Counted from the first letter of the stretch, positions 1 through 9,425 are shown. The stretch: DNA of 64,000 nucleotides from Entomohabitans teleogrylli (GCF_001484765.1 NZ_KQ947378.1:115766-179765); one strand, 5' to 3'. Made by a program: numbers and translations. Notes: generated by a model from the letters alone, not told the origin.

Positions 1-626
1 AGCATGCGCCAAACGATGTCTCCACTTTTATTCCGCAGTTGATGGCGCTGAAAGGCAGTACCAGCGCGGCGGTAGTGCGCGTGCCGACGAATGAGCCGGT
101 GATTATCAAGCGCCTGCTGGACATCGGTTTTTACAACTTCCTGATCCCGTTTGTTGAAACGGAAGCGGAGGCCGTCAACGCGGTGGCGTCTACGCGTTAT
201 CCGCCGCAAGGGATTCGCGGCGTGTCCGTATCGCACCGCGCCAACATGTTTGGCACCGTGCCGGATTACTTTGCCCAGTCGAATAACAACATCACCATCA
301 TTGTGCAGATCGAAAGCCAGCAGGGTATCGATAACGTAGATGCCATTGCGGCAACCGAAGGTGTCGATGGGGTTTTTGTTGGCCCAAGCGATCTGGCTGC
401 TGCGTTGGGTCATCTGGGGAACGCCTCCCATCCGGATGTACAAAAAGCGATTCAGCATATTTTTGCCCGTGCGAAAGCGCACGGTAAACCGTGCGGCATT
501 CTGGCGCCCGTTGAGGCTGACGCCCGCCGTTATCTGGAATGGGGCGCTACTTTCGTGGCGGTAGGCAGCGATCTGGGCGTGTTCCGCTCCGCCACCCAGA
601 AACTGAGCGATCTGTTTAAAAAATAA
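1..626 (+). CDS. garL: 2-dehydro-3-deoxyglucarate aldolase, 5' truncated by the window edge
   Basis: Class II aldolase of the HpcH/HpaI family that splits 5-keto-4-deoxy-D-glucarate into pyruvate and tartronate semialdehyde in the galactarate/glucarate pathway. The reading frame is open from base 3, where it reads HAPND as in E. coli GarL, so the gene starts upstream of the window. About 207 of the family's 256 residues are present. Family segments seen include the PTNEP stretch, VQIESQ (metal-binding Glu region) and [10 protein letters not shown]. It is followed at 35 bases by garR, and in E. coli the order is garP-garL-garR-garK. The protein is very close to E. coli GarL along its whole visible length. 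The promoter is not in the window. Confidence 0.95.
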   Translation, partial: HAPNDVSTFIPQLMALKGSTSAAVVRVPTNEPVIIKRLLDIGFYNFLIPFVETEAEAVNAVASTRYPPQGIRGVSVSHRANMFGTVPDYFAQSNNNITIIVQIESQQGIDNVDAIAATEGVDGVFVGPSDLAAALGHLGNASHPDVQKAIQHIFARAKAHGKPCGILAPVEADARRYLEWGATFVAVGSDLGVFRSATQKLSDLFKK

Positions 627-660
627 TGACCACCCGTAACGATTAAGAGAGAGAAAAGTT

Positions 661-1551
661 ATGACGATGAAAGTGGGTTTCATTGGCCTGGGTATCATGG
701 GCAAACCGATGAGTAAAAACCTTATCAAGGCCGGTTACTCCCTGGTGGTGTCTGATCGTAACGCTGAGGCGGTGGCTGAAATGATCGCCGCCGGCGCCGA
801 AGCAGCATCCACCGCGAAAGCGATCGCCGAACAGTGCGATGTGATCATCACGATGTTGCCGAACTCACCGCATGTGAAAGAAGTGGCGCTGGGCGAAAAC
901 GGCATTATCGATGGCGCGAAGCCGGGCACAGTGCTGATCGACATGAGCTCTATCGCCCCGCTGGCCAGCCGTGAAATCAGCGAAGCGCTGAAAGCCAAAG
1001 GTGTCGACATGCTGGATGCGCCGGTGAGTGGCGGCGAGCCGAAAGCTATCGACGGCACGCTGTCTGTGATGGTGGGCGGCGACAAAGCGATTTTCGACAA
1101 ATACTACGATCTGATGAAAGCGATGGCCGGCTCCGTGGTGCATACCGGCGAGATTGGCGCGGGTAACGTGACCAAACTGGCTAACCAGGTGATTGTGGCG
1201 CTGAACATTGCCGCCATGTCAGAAGCGCTGGTGCTGGCCACGAAAGCGGGCGTTAACCCGGAGCTGGTGTACCAGGCTATTCGCGGCGGACTGGCAGGCA
1301 GTACCGTGCTGGATGCAAAAGCGCCGATGGTGATGAGCCGCAACTTCAAACCGGGTTTCCGTATCGACCTGCACATTAAAGATCTGGCCAATGCGCTGGA
1401 CACTTCCCACGGCGTGGGCGCCCAGTTGCCGTTGACTGCGGCGGTGATGGAAATGATGCAGGCGCTGCGCGCCGATGGTTTGGGTACCGCTGACCACAGC
1501 GCACTGGCGTGCTACTACGAAAAACTGGCTAAGGTTGAAGTCGGCCAGTAA
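661..1551 (+). CDS. garR: tartronate semialdehyde reductase (2-hydroxy-3-oxopropionate reductase)
   Basis: NADH-dependent reduction of tartronate semialdehyde, the GarL product, to D-glycerate. It is a beta-hydroxyacid dehydrogenase of 296 residues: N-terminal dinucleotide-binding motif GFIGLGIMG (residues 6-14), substrate loop DAPVSGGEPKA near residue 120, and the catalytic lysine region GAGNVTKLANQ near residue 170. The start at 661 follows a purine-rich ribosome site (agagagaaaag). A second in-frame ATG two codons later is equally close to the E. coli start, so the exact first residue is uncertain. It is part of the gar operon between garL and garK. The gap to garK is 194 bases and holds a strong hairpin. 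Confidence 0.96.
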   Translation: MTMKVGFIGLGIMGKPMSKNLIKAGYSLVVSDRNAEAVAEMIAAGAEAASTAKAIAEQCDVIITMLPNSPHVKEVALGENGIIDGAKPGTVLIDMSSIAPLASREISEALKAKGVDMLDAPVSGGEPKAIDGTLSVMVGGDKAIFDKYYDLMKAMAGSVVHTGEIGAGNVTKLANQVIVALNIAAMSEALVLATKAGVNPELVYQAIRGGLAGSTVLDAKAPMVMSRNFKPGFRIDLHIKDLANALDTSHGVGAQLPLTAAVMEMMQALRADGLGTADHSALACYYEKLAKVEVGQ

Positions 1552-1560
1552 AAGCTCAGA

Positions 1561-1602
1561 TAACCGGCAAGGCCCAAAACCGATTGGTGGGCCTTGCGGT
1601 TA
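1561..1602. repeat. strong hairpin between garR and garK
   Basis: Left arm 1561-1576 pairs with right arm 1588-1602 over 15 base pairs with one bulged base, around an 11-base loop. There is no T-run behind it, so it is not a standard terminator. It could protect the 3' end of the garLR message, act as a partial terminator that lowers garK, or be a dispersed palindromic repeat of the genome. Confidence 0.5.
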
Positions 1603-1745
1603 ACGGGCAATACGCGATTCAGCGCTTTTGAACTGGCCCGGATGAGTTGCGTGACAAGGCTGATATTTGCCATCTGTTGTACAGGCGCGGTAACGCACTC
1701 TGTTTTTCTCGCCCGTCGTGGCATTGACCTCCGCATGGATCGATT

Positions 1746-2891
1746 ATGAAGATCGTTATCGCACCAGACTCATACAAAGAAAGCCTCTCTGCGGTTGAAG
1801 TGGCGCAGGCGATAGAAAAAGGCTTTCGGGAAATCTTTCCCGATGCCGAATACGTCTCCATTCCGGTGGCGGATGGCGGTGAAGGGACGGTCGATGCCAT
1901 GGTTACCGCCACGCACGGCAGTAAAATCAGCACCTGTGTTACCGGGCCACTGGGAGAGAGGGTTCAGGCAAGCTGGGGGATATCTGGCGATGGCAAAACG
2001 GCGTTTATTGAAATGGCGGAGGCCAGCGGCCTGGCACTGGTACCGCCGCAGAAGCGCAATCCGTTAGTGACGACTTCGCGCGGCACAGGGGAACTTATCC
2101 TGCAGGCGCTGGATAACGGCGCGCGGCATATCATTATCGGTATTGGCGGTAGTGCCACGAATGACGGCGGCGCCGGTATGGCGCAGGCGCTGGGCGCGCG
2201 CCTGTGTGATGCAAAGGGAAAAGAGATTGGTAACGGCGGCGGGAGTCTGGCAACCCTGAGCTGTATTGATATCAGCGCGCTGGATCCTCGTCTGTGCGAG
2301 TGCGTAATTGATGTGGCCTGCGATGTGACCAATCCGCTGGTCGGGGAAAACGGCGCGTCGCGGATTTTTGGGCCGCAGAAAGGCGCCAGTGAAGCGATGA
2401 TTCAGACACTGGATAAAAACCTCGCACATTACGCCAGTGTCATTGAACGCAGTCTGCATAAAGATGTGCGCGCCATGCCCGGCGCCGGCGCGGCCGGCGG
2501 TATGGGCGCGGCATTAACCGCGTTTCTCAATGCCGATTTGCGCAGCGGCGTGGAGATTGTTACCGAAGCGCTGAACCTCGAAGAACATATTCATAATTGT
2601 GCGCTGGTGCTGACTGGCGAAGGGCGTATCGACAGCCAGAGTATTCGCGGGAAAGTGCCGGTGGGCGTCGCCAGCGTGGCCAGGAAATATCATAAACCGG
2701 TGATTGGCATTGCCGGTAGTCTGTCCCCGGACGTGGCCATTGTGCATCAATATGGTATCGATGCGGTATTCAGCGTGCTGAATCGGATTGTGTCGCTGGA
2801 CGATGCCCTGCGCGATGCGTTCGATAATATTTACCGCGCCTCGCGCAATATCGCCGCCGCGCTGCGGGTTGGGATGCATACTGCCGCGTGA
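1746..2891 (+). CDS. garK: glycerate 2-kinase
   Basis: Phosphorylates D-glycerate from GarR to 2-phosphoglycerate, feeding glycolysis. It is 381 residues, the usual length of GarK/GlxK. Recognisable stretches: MKIVIAPDSYKESL at the N-terminus, PVADGGEGTVDAM, the glycine-rich GIGGSATNDGGAG near residue 135, and GEGRIDSQSIRGK near residue 290. It is very close to E. coli GarK throughout. The ATG lies 194 bases after garR, and the ribosome site directly before it is weak (tggatcgatt), so translation may be modest. The stop codon at 2889-2891 overlaps the -35 box of the rnpB promoter. Confidence 0.95.
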   Translation: MKIVIAPDSYKESLSAVEVAQAIEKGFREIFPDAEYVSIPVADGGEGTVDAMVTATHGSKISTCVTGPLGERVQASWGISGDGKTAFIEMAEASGLALVPPQKRNPLVTTSRGTGELILQALDNGARHIIIGIGGSATNDGGAGMAQALGARLCDAKGKEIGNGGGSLATLSCIDISALDPRLCECVIDVACDVTNPLVGENGASRIFGPQKGASEAMIQTLDKNLAHYASVIERSLHKDVRAMPGAGAAGGMGAALTAFLNADLRSGVEIVTEALNLEEHIHNCALVLTGEGRIDSQSIRGKVPVGVASVARKYHKPVIGIAGSLSPDVAIVHQYGIDAVFSVLNRIVSLDDALRDAFDNIYRASRNIAAALRVGMHTAA

Positions 2892-2916
2892 CAGCGGCAG
2901 GGAAACCCACTATACT
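2888..2916 (+). promoter_or_regulatory. sigma-70 promoter of rnpB
   Basis: GTGACA at 2888-2893 and TATACT at 2911-2916 are separated by 17 bases, and the -10 box ends 7 bases before the expected first base of RNase P RNA. The -35 box overlaps the garK stop codon, so garK read-through could interfere with rnpB initiation. Confidence 0.8.
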
Positions 2917-2923
2917 TCGCGCC

Positions 2924-3302
<379 letters not shown>

Positions 3303-3308
3303 CTTCTG

Positions 3309-3335
3309 AACCCCGTCATTACTGGCGGGGTTTTT
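3309..3335 (+). terminator. Rho-independent terminator of rnpB
   Basis: AACCCCG at 3309-3315 pairs with CGGGGTT at 3326-3332 and runs into five T at 3331-3335, seven bases after the RNase P RNA end. Confidence 0.9.
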
Positions 3336-3413
3336 ACTTTTGTGGCACATGCGGCCCTATCTTTATGGCGGATGGTGCGATACCCGTCTGGCCGGTCCTG
3401 TAAGGCAGGTTTT

Positions 3414-3439
3414 CGCACAGTGTCCCCTAATCCGCACAC
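3414..3439. promoter_or_regulatory. candidate KguR-type sites upstream of kguS
   Basis: CGCACAGTG (3414-3422) and TCCGCACAC (3431-3439) lie about 110-130 bases before kguS. The same CCGCACAGTG sequence occurs upstream of the sigma-54 promoter of the transporter gene (9426-9435). This suggests binding by the response regulator and autoregulation. A TATAAT at 3510-3515 may be the kguS -10 box, with no good -35 box. No sigma-54 pattern is seen here. This is inference from shared motifs only. Confidence 0.35.
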
Positions 3440-3544
3440 TTTTCCCGGGAATGTGCAGGTGAATTCACACTATCCGGCGCAACTGGTACTGCTGACTGGG
3501 GATTTTCCATATAATTATTCAAAAATACCTTCCATGGTACTTTT

Positions 3545-5377
3545 ATGATAAAGTCAAATGCGAATATTTTTGAACAAAAGCGGTATTTCGTTACTGTTGG
3601 ATTTCTGTTGTTTGTTATTCTCCTTGGCTGCGGGTATTTTTTCTTAAGAGTATTTTTCTTAACCTCTTCCGATGCCGGGCGCATGCGTCTGGAAATGTAT
3701 AAGGCGACGCTGTATTCAACCATTGAACAATATAATTATTTACCCTTCCTGCTGTCCCAGGATCGCCTGATTCATAATAATGTTATTTTCCCGAATAACG
3801 ACTCCCTGGCGACATTGAATGTGCGCCTTGAAAAATTCAATAAAGAACTACGTACCGCGGCGCTGTTCATTCTGGACCCTAAGGGGAAGGCGGTGGCTTC
3901 CAGCAACTGGCAGGAAGAAGGGAGTTATGTAGGTCAGGATTATAGTTTTCGTCCCTATTACACTCAGGCCATGGCGGGCCGGTTGGGGAAGTTTTACGGT
4001 ATTGGCAGTACGACGTTGCGCCCGGGTTTTTTCCTGTCATTTCGCATTGAGCATCAGGGGCGTATTGCTGGTGTGATGGTGGTGAAAATCAGTCTTAATG
4101 ATATTGAAAGCGCCTGGTCTGAAGGGCCGGATAATATCTATGTTTCTGATGAGCATGGTGTTATATTTTTAAGTGTTAATCCGCAGTGGCGGATAAAATC
4201 GTTATATGCGCTGCCGCCTCCGGTTCTGGAGAAATTCGTAAAAACCAGACAGTATAATATCAGCGCTATGGAAGTGGTGAAGCATTACCCCTGTTTTGAT
4301 TTTTATGCCTTTAGGTTATTTAATCTTGATAAGACACAAAGCTGTTTATTTCCCCGCTATTACCGGCAAAAGCTGACGATCCCGGAATTTAACTGGGAAA
4401 TTGCCTCGGTCTCGTCAATGAAAAATGTCTATCTGGTGATCGGCATTGCTGGTGCGGTGATTCTGATCGCCTACCTGTTTTTATTGATGCTATTTAAATA
4501 TCTGCGGGTGCGGATACGGGCGCAAAATCTCCTGGAGAAAAATAACGAGTACCTGGAAAGGGAGGTCAGCGCCAGAACCCGGGCGCTGAAAGGCATTAAC
4601 CAGAAATTGATTCAGGAGATGAAGGAGCGCATTGAGGCCGAGCGTACTTTGCAGCATACGCGCAGCGAACTGGCCGAATCCAGCAAGCTGGCGGCGCTGG
4701 GGCAGATGGCCACGGAACTGGCTCATGAGCAGAACCAGCCGCTGGCGGCGGTCCATGCCCTGACCGATAACGCGCGCAAAATGCTGGAACGCCATATGTA
4801 TTCTGAGGTCGATCAGAACCTGCGCTATATCATTTCGGTCATTGAGCGTATGACCCAGAACATCTCGGAAATGAAGGCCTTCGCCAGTCGTCACCGGGTG
4901 CCGAAGGGCAACGCCAATGTTGTCAAAGCGCTGTATAACGCAGTGGCGCTGTTGAACCACAATCTGGAGAAAAACCGCGTGGAGCGGCGCATCAATATTT
5001 CGTCATCGTCGCTGATGGTGGGCTGCGATGGGCTGGGGCTGGAACAGATCTTCAGTAACCTGATCATTAACGCTATTGATGCGATGGAGAACCAGCCGCT
5101 CAAACGTCTGGATATCGCGGTCCGCGAACACGGCGGTCAGGTGATTGTCGCCATTAAAGACAGTGGTCCCGGGGTATCGCCGGAGGTTCTGGGGCGCATC
5201 TTCGAGCCGTTTTTTACCACCAAACGCCGGGGCATGGGGCTTGGGCTGGCGATTGTCAGCGAAATTGTTACCAGTTCGCATGGAACTATCAGCGCGGATA
5301 ACCACCCGGACGGCGGTACGGTATTCACGCTGGTGTGGGATGAATGGAGAGAGCAAGATGAACCAGCATCTTCCTGA
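3545..5377 (+). CDS. kguS: DctB-family sensor histidine kinase, KguS-like
   Basis: Membrane sensor kinase of 610 residues. A first membrane segment (about residues 14-37) is followed by a periplasmic double-Cache domain with the DctB-like GIGSTTLRPG segment near residue 155, a second membrane segment (about 294-318), a coiled linker rich in Glu/Arg, and a kinase core. The core has the phosphoacceptor histidine in LAHEQNQPLAA (H394), an N-box NLIINAIDAM near 505, and G-boxes DSGPGVSP and GMGLGLAIV. It overlaps kguR by 20 bases. The whole neighbourhood (DctD-like regulator, malate/lactate dehydrogenase, DASS transporter, second suc operon) matches the uropathogenic E. coli KguS/KguR region, described as controlling alpha-ketoglutarate utilisation. 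The ligand is therefore probably 2-oxoglutarate or a C4-dicarboxylate. The symbol rests on that synteny. Confidence 0.85.
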   Translation: MIKSNANIFEQKRYFVTVGFLLFVILLGCGYFFLRVFFLTSSDAGRMRLEMYKATLYSTIEQYNYLPFLLSQDRLIHNNVIFPNNDSLATLNVRLEKFNKELRTAALFILDPKGKAVASSNWQEEGSYVGQDYSFRPYYTQAMAGRLGKFYGIGSTTLRPGFFLSFRIEHQGRIAGVMVVKISLNDIESAWSEGPDNIYVSDEHGVIFLSVNPQWRIKSLYALPPPVLEKFVKTRQYNISAMEVVKHYPCFDFYAFRLFNLDKTQSCLFPRYYRQKLTIPEFNWEIASVSSMKNVYLVIGIAGAVILIAYLFLLMLFKYLRVRIRAQNLLEKNNEYLEREVSARTRALKGINQKLIQEMKERIEAERTLQHTRSELAESSKLAALGQMATELAHEQNQPLAAVHALTDNARKMLERHMYSEVDQNLRYIISVIERMTQNISEMKAFASRHRVPKGNANVVKALYNAVALLNHNLEKNRVERRINISSSSLMVGCDGLGLEQIFSNLIINAIDAMENQPLKRLDIAVREHGGQVIVAIKDSGPGVSPEVLGRIFEPFFTTKRRGMGLGLAIVSEIVTSSHGTISADNHPDGGTVFTLVWDEWREQDEPASS

Positions 5378-6719
5378 TATAAAAATTATTTATGTTGAAG
5401 ACAGTGATGATGTGCGCTTTGCCTGCGAACAGACGATGGCGCTGGCGGGATATCAGGTTATTGCGCTGACCAACGCGGAACAGGGGCTACAGGCCATTGA
5501 GAGAGAGCCCTATGCCATTGTCGTCACCGATATTCGCCTGCCCGGATTATCGGGGCTGGATCTCATGAAGCACGCCCGGGAGCGGGACAGCGATCTGCCG
5601 GTGATTCTGATAACCGGCCATGGCGATGTGGAAATGGCCGTCGAGGCGATGCGCAACGGCGCCTATGATTTTATTGAAAAACCGTGCAGCTCGGAAAAAT
5701 TGCTCGAAGTAGTGGGGCGCGCCGTGGAAAAGCGACGTCTGGTGGTCGAGAATCGCCTGCTCAAGAACACGCTACAGCAGGAGAAGGGACCGCTACTGAT
5801 TGGCCGCAGCCCGGTGATGAACGCGCTGCGCGACATGCTGATGCGTATTTCCGGCACTGGCGCCGATGTGTTGATTCACGGCGAAACCGGGAGCGGTAAA
5901 GAGGTGGTGGCCAGGGCCCTGCATCACTGGAACAATGCCACCCGCGGTCATTTTGTGGCGCTGAATTGCGCCGGCCTGCCAGAGAGTCTGTTTGAAAGCG
6001 AGATATTCGGCCATGAGCAGGGCGCATTTACCGGCGCCGTAAAGCGGCGTATTGGCAAGTTCGAGCATGCCGATGGCGGTACTCTGTTCCTTGACGAAAT
6101 TGAGGGGATGTCGCTGGCGATGCAGGCCAAGCTGCTGCGGGTATTGCAGGAGCGCACCATTGAGCGGCTGGGCGCTAACCAACTGATCCCGGTAAATTGC
6201 CGGGTGGTGGCGGCAACCAAAGTTGACTTACTGAAGCTGTGCGAGCAGGGCAGCTTCCGGCTCGATCTGTACTACCGTCTGAATGTGGTGACGCTGCGCA
6301 TTCCGCCGCTGCGCGAGCGCCGCGAAGATATTCCCGAGTTGTTTTACTGGTTCGCCAGCCAGGCGGCGCAAAATTACCATCAGCCGCTGCCGGAGATCTC
6401 GCCGATACTGCTGGCGTGGCTGCAGGCCCAGAACTGGCCGGGCAACGTCCGGGAACTGAAACACACCGCCGAGCGTTTTGTGCTGGGGCTTCTGAGCGCG
6501 CCGCAGTCGGTTGCCATCAATCAGCAGGAAGAGTGCGGCCTGAACGCCTGTATTGATGCTTTCGAGAAGAAGCTGATTGAGGATATGCTGCGCCAGACCG
6601 GCGGCCAGGTCAGCCTGACGGCGCGGCAGCTGATGCTGCCGCGGAAAACATTGTACGACAAACTTAACAAGCACCAGATCAATCCGCAGGTATTTCGTAC
6701 TGCGGAGTCGACCAGTTAA
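5358..6719 (+). CDS. kguR: sigma-54 activator response regulator, KguR/DctD-like
   Basis: NtrC-family regulator of 453 residues. The receiver domain has the phosphoacceptor aspartate in VVTDIRLPG (D58) and a lysine in IEKPCS. The AAA+ domain has Walker A GETGSGKE (175-182), the sigma-54 contact loop GAFTGA (222-227) and an arginine-finger region (LRERREDIPELF). A C-terminal Fis-type helix-turn-helix (QVSLTARQLMLPRKTLYDKL) follows. The ATG at 5358 is chosen because the receiver domain begins there and it overlaps the end of kguS by 20 bases; the reading frame extends further upstream only inside kguS. Its stop overlaps the stop of the convergent dehydrogenase gene by a few bases. Likely targets are the transporter and suc promoters, both with -24/-12 boxes. 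Confidence 0.88.
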   Translation: MNQHLPDIKIIYVEDSDDVRFACEQTMALAGYQVIALTNAEQGLQAIEREPYAIVVTDIRLPGLSGLDLMKHARERDSDLPVILITGHGDVEMAVEAMRNGAYDFIEKPCSSEKLLEVVGRAVEKRRLVVENRLLKNTLQQEKGPLLIGRSPVMNALRDMLMRISGTGADVLIHGETGSGKEVVARALHHWNNATRGHFVALNCAGLPESLFESEIFGHEQGAFTGAVKRRIGKFEHADGGTLFLDEIEGMSLAMQAKLLRVLQERTIERLGANQLIPVNCRVVAATKVDLLKLCEQGSFRLDLYYRLNVVTLRIPPLRERREDIPELFYWFASQAAQNYHQPLPEISPILLAWLQAQNWPGNVRELKHTAERFVLGLLSAPQSVAINQQEECGLNACIDAFEKKLIEDMLRQTGGQVSLTARQLMLPRKTLYDKLNKHQINPQVFRTAESTS

Positions 6720-7780
6720 GCGTTGGCCGTCAGGGGAACCTGTAAATCGATTCCCTTGCCGGCGTAGCGCTCGGTGATCCACTGCCAGAGCGCAGGCGGC
6801 AGCGTGATACTGGCGCTGTGGGCCGCGCGCATCGCTGCTTCCGGCATACCGGGGTAAATCACATGATCGATCCCCGGTTGCGGTTTGGTCTGCAGTAAAT
6901 AGTCAATAAAATCATTCACTTTATCCTGAGACTGCGCTTTGCCGCAGAATCGGCTGGGATCGACCAGCAGGGCGAACAGATGGTTGTGGGCTGAGCCGTT
7001 GGCGCTGTGATCCTGGGCAATGGTATCCCCGCCGGAAAGCACGCCAGCCATCAGCTCAATCATTAACGCCAGGCCGAAGCCTTTATGGCCGCCAAACGGC
7101 AGCAGGGCGCCGGCGCTGTTGGCGAACAGTACCGCCGGGTCGTCGCTCGGATTACCGCCGGCATCAATGACCTGGCCCGGCGCGACGCGTTGCCCCTGCT
7201 GCGCAAGGATCCGCGCTTTGTTGAGCGCCATGCTGCTGGTGGCGAAATCCACCAATACCGCCGGGCGCCCGGCGTCCACCGGCCAGGCAAAGCAGAATGG
7301 ATTAGTGGTCAGGCGCGCCTCCGCCCCGCCCCACGGCGCCACCAGCGCCGGCCGTCCGGTGACGTTGCTGACGGCGAACAGGCTCAGTCCGGCGTCCGTA
7401 GCCATCTGCCCGTAATGACCCAGGCGCCCCAGGTGATGGGCGTGGCACAGGGTCATCAGACAATATCCTTCGTTTCTGACTTTGCTGATGGCCGCGCGCA
7501 TCGCCACTTTGGTGGCGTGCTGGCCAAAACCGTTATGGGCGTGAAAGCGCAGCAGGCCGGCGCTTTCGGTCAACAGCTCCGGACGCGCATTAGGGGTGAC
7601 ATCCCGCCGGGCAATGTTGTCGAGATACTTGGGTAACAGCGAGACGCCGTGACTGCTGTAGCCGTGTCTGTCAGCCTCGATCATATGTTCCGCAACATCC
7701 TGAGCGATATCCGGTTCACACCCGCTCAGTTCCAGCAGGCCAGCAGTTAACCAACGAATTTTCTCAATAGCGATTTCCAT
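6716..7780 (-). CDS. malate/L-lactate/ureidoglycolate-type dehydrogenase (LDH2/YiaK family)
   Basis: NAD(P)-dependent 2-hydroxyacid dehydrogenase of the MDH2/LDH2 fold, 354 residues. Family signs are the N-terminal ADRHGYSSHGV segment carrying the catalytic histidine (near residue 48), HLGRLGHYG near 117, a substrate loop around TTNPFCFAWP near 160 and LPFGGHKGFGLA near 225. The substrate cannot be read from sequence. In the UPEC kgu locus the equivalent gene (c5039) is annotated as malate/lactate dehydrogenase. It starts 15 bases after the transporter gene on the same strand, so both are probably one sigma-54 transcript, and it converges on kguR with overlapping stops. Its likely role is oxidising a hydroxyacid taken up or formed by the module. 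Confidence 0.8.
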   Translation of the reverse strand: MEIAIEKIRWLTAGLLELSGCEPDIAQDVAEHMIEADRHGYSSHGVSLLPKYLDNIARRDVTPNARPELLTESAGLLRFHAHNGFGQHATKVAMRAAISKVRNEGYCLMTLCHAHHLGRLGHYGQMATDAGLSLFAVSNVTGRPALVAPWGGAEARLTTNPFCFAWPVDAGRPAVLVDFATSSMALNKARILAQQGQRVAPGQVIDAGGNPSDDPAVLFANSAGALLPFGGHKGFGLALMIELMAGVLSGGDTIAQDHSANGSAHNHLFALLVDPSRFCGKAQSQDKVNDFIDYLLQTKPQPGIDHVIYPGMPEAAMRAAHSASITLPPALWQWITERYAGKGIDLQVPLTANA

Positions 7781-7795
7781 CTGATTTATCTCCTG

Positions 7796-9295
7796 TTACA
7801 TCAGACCCAGTACTTTCCACCAGGTGGAGGCGAAGAGCAGCAGCATCAGGTAGCCGGCGATGGTCAACACCACCCCAATGCGCGTGAACTGGCGTGGGGT
7901 GAAGGTGTCAGTCCCCAGGCACACCATGTTCTGCGGCGCGTTAATCGGCAAAATAAAGCCAAAGCTGACGGTGAATGCCAGCAGGATAGTCATGCCGGCC
8001 GGGTTGACGCCGGCGCTTTCCGGCAGGCTAATCAGCAGGCTTATCAGGATCGGCAGCAGGGCGGCGGTTAACGCGGTGGCGCTGGCGAACCCGAGGTGAA
8101 TAATGATCAGAAACGCCGCCAGGATAGCGAAGATAGTGAAGGCGGAGAGGGACTCGAGGCCGAACCCTTTCACCACGTAGTTCGCCATCCAGGTCGCCGC
8201 CTGAGTATCCAGTAGCGTGGAGCCGAGGCTAATCCCGATGCCGAACATCAGCAGCGTTCCCCACTGGACGCGTTTTTCCACGTCTTTCCACTGCATTACA
8301 CCAATACCCGGCAGCAGCATAATCGCCAGACCGGCGAGGGTAACTGAGGTGGTATCAATACTGTGCAGTTTGCCGCCCGTGGCCCAGAAGAACAGCAGCA
8401 GCAGAGAAATGACAATCAGGCGTTTTTCCTTTGCGGTGGTGGGACCGAGATCGGCGAGGGATTTCTTAATCGCATCGGTTCCCCCTTCGACGGTTTCGGT
8501 TTCCGGCGGCAGTAATTTGCGCGCCAGGAAGTAGAGGATCACTGACATGGCGAGACTCCACGGCGCCCCGGCCAGCAGCCAGTCCAGCCAACTGATAGCG
8601 TGCTCGGCGCCGAGGGTTTTATGAATAAAGCCCATGGACAGCAGGTTTTGTGCGGCGGAGGTCTGAATGCCGACGTTCCAGATACTGGTCGCCTGAGCAA
8701 TGACAATCATCATTGAGGCGGCCATGCGCGAATGTTTGTCCACTTTAAACGCGGCGATCACGCCCATCATGATTGGCACCACACAGGCGGTGCGCGCGGT
8801 AGCGCTGGGCACCACCAGACTCAGAACGATGGTTACCACGATAGCGCCGATCAAAATACTGCGGCTACTGGCGCCGATTTTCGACATGGTGAACAGCGCG
8901 ATACGCCGGTCGAGACCGGTGACGGTCATGGCGGCGGCGATAAACATCGCGGCAGCCACCAGGGCGAGCGCCGAGTTCGAAAAACCGGACAGGGTCATTT
9001 TCAGCGCTTTGGTGGTGCCCAGCAGGGCATCCGGGTTCTGGATATCCGGAGCGAATCCGACCAGGAAGATGATCAGCGCCGAAATGGCGATGGCGCTGGC
9101 GGTGTAGTCCATCGCCTCGCTAATCCAGACGATAATGGCGAACACCAGGATGGCTATCATGTTTTTTCCGGCGACCGGCAGGTCCGGGCCAAAGGGGAGA
9201 AACATGATGATGATGGCGGCAAGCGCGGCAATCCATAGCCCGGGGTGGGGTATGGCCCATTTTTTATCCGGCATGTTGGATGAAATACTGGACAT
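7796..9295 (-). CDS. DASS-family dicarboxylate transporter, probable 2-oxoglutarate carrier
   Basis: Inner-membrane anion:sodium symporter or antiporter of the DASS/SLC13 (CitT, TtdT) family, 499 residues with about a dozen hydrophobic segments. The family's conserved second-repeat segment reads FGFILPINAPQNMVCLGT near residue 440, and the first-repeat substrate loop lies around SSFGFSNSALA-like residues near 105. The start at 9295 has GAGG eight bases upstream. The first gene of a minus-strand pair with the dehydrogenase, it follows a strong sigma-54 promoter (9336-9352). In the UPEC kgu locus the equivalent gene (c5038) carries alpha-ketoglutarate. Substrate here is inferred from that context; citrate, malate or succinate remain possible. 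Confidence 0.85.
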   Translation of the reverse strand: MSSISSNMPDKKWAIPHPGLWIAALAAIIIMFLPFGPDLPVAGKNMIAILVFAIIVWISEAMDYTASAIAISALIIFLVGFAPDIQNPDALLGTTKALKMTLSGFSNSALALVAAAMFIAAAMTVTGLDRRIALFTMSKIGASSRSILIGAIVVTIVLSLVVPSATARTACVVPIMMGVIAAFKVDKHSRMAASMMIVIAQATSIWNVGIQTSAAQNLLSMGFIHKTLGAEHAISWLDWLLAGAPWSLAMSVILYFLARKLLPPETETVEGGTDAIKKSLADLGPTTAKEKRLIVISLLLLFFWATGGKLHSIDTTSVTLAGLAIMLLPGIGVMQWKDVEKRVQWGTLLMFGIGISLGSTLLDTQAATWMANYVVKGFGLESLSAFTIFAILAAFLIIIHLGFASATALTAALLPILISLLISLPESAGVNPAGMTILLAFTVSFGFILPINAPQNMVCLGTDTFTPRQFTRIGVVLTIAGYLMLLLFASTWWKVLGLM

Positions 9296-9335
9296 AGTGA
9301 CCTCGTTAATCGGAAAGAAATAGTCGTTCTCCTTA

Positions 9336-9352
9336 TTGCAGGGGGTGTGCCA
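9336..9352 (-). promoter_or_regulatory. sigma-54 (-24/-12) promoter of the dicarboxylate transporter operon
   Basis: On the minus strand the sequence is TGGCAC-ACCCC-CTGCAA. GG and GC have the required 10-base separation, and only one base of TGGCAC-N5-TTGCA differs. Transcription would begin near 9326, about 30 bases before the start codon. This fits a KguR-type sigma-54 activator encoded next door. Confidence 0.8.
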
Positions 9353-9425
9353 GGTATTTGTTTATTTTAATTTATTGATTTTTAAATCTTTATTTTGAAT
9401 GGGCACATAAAAATTGAGTGGATTT

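Noticed and set aside
3343..3360. TGGCAC at 3343-3348 upstream of kguS as a -24 box.
   Set aside because: No TTGC or CTGC follows at the right distance (the sequence there is GCCC).
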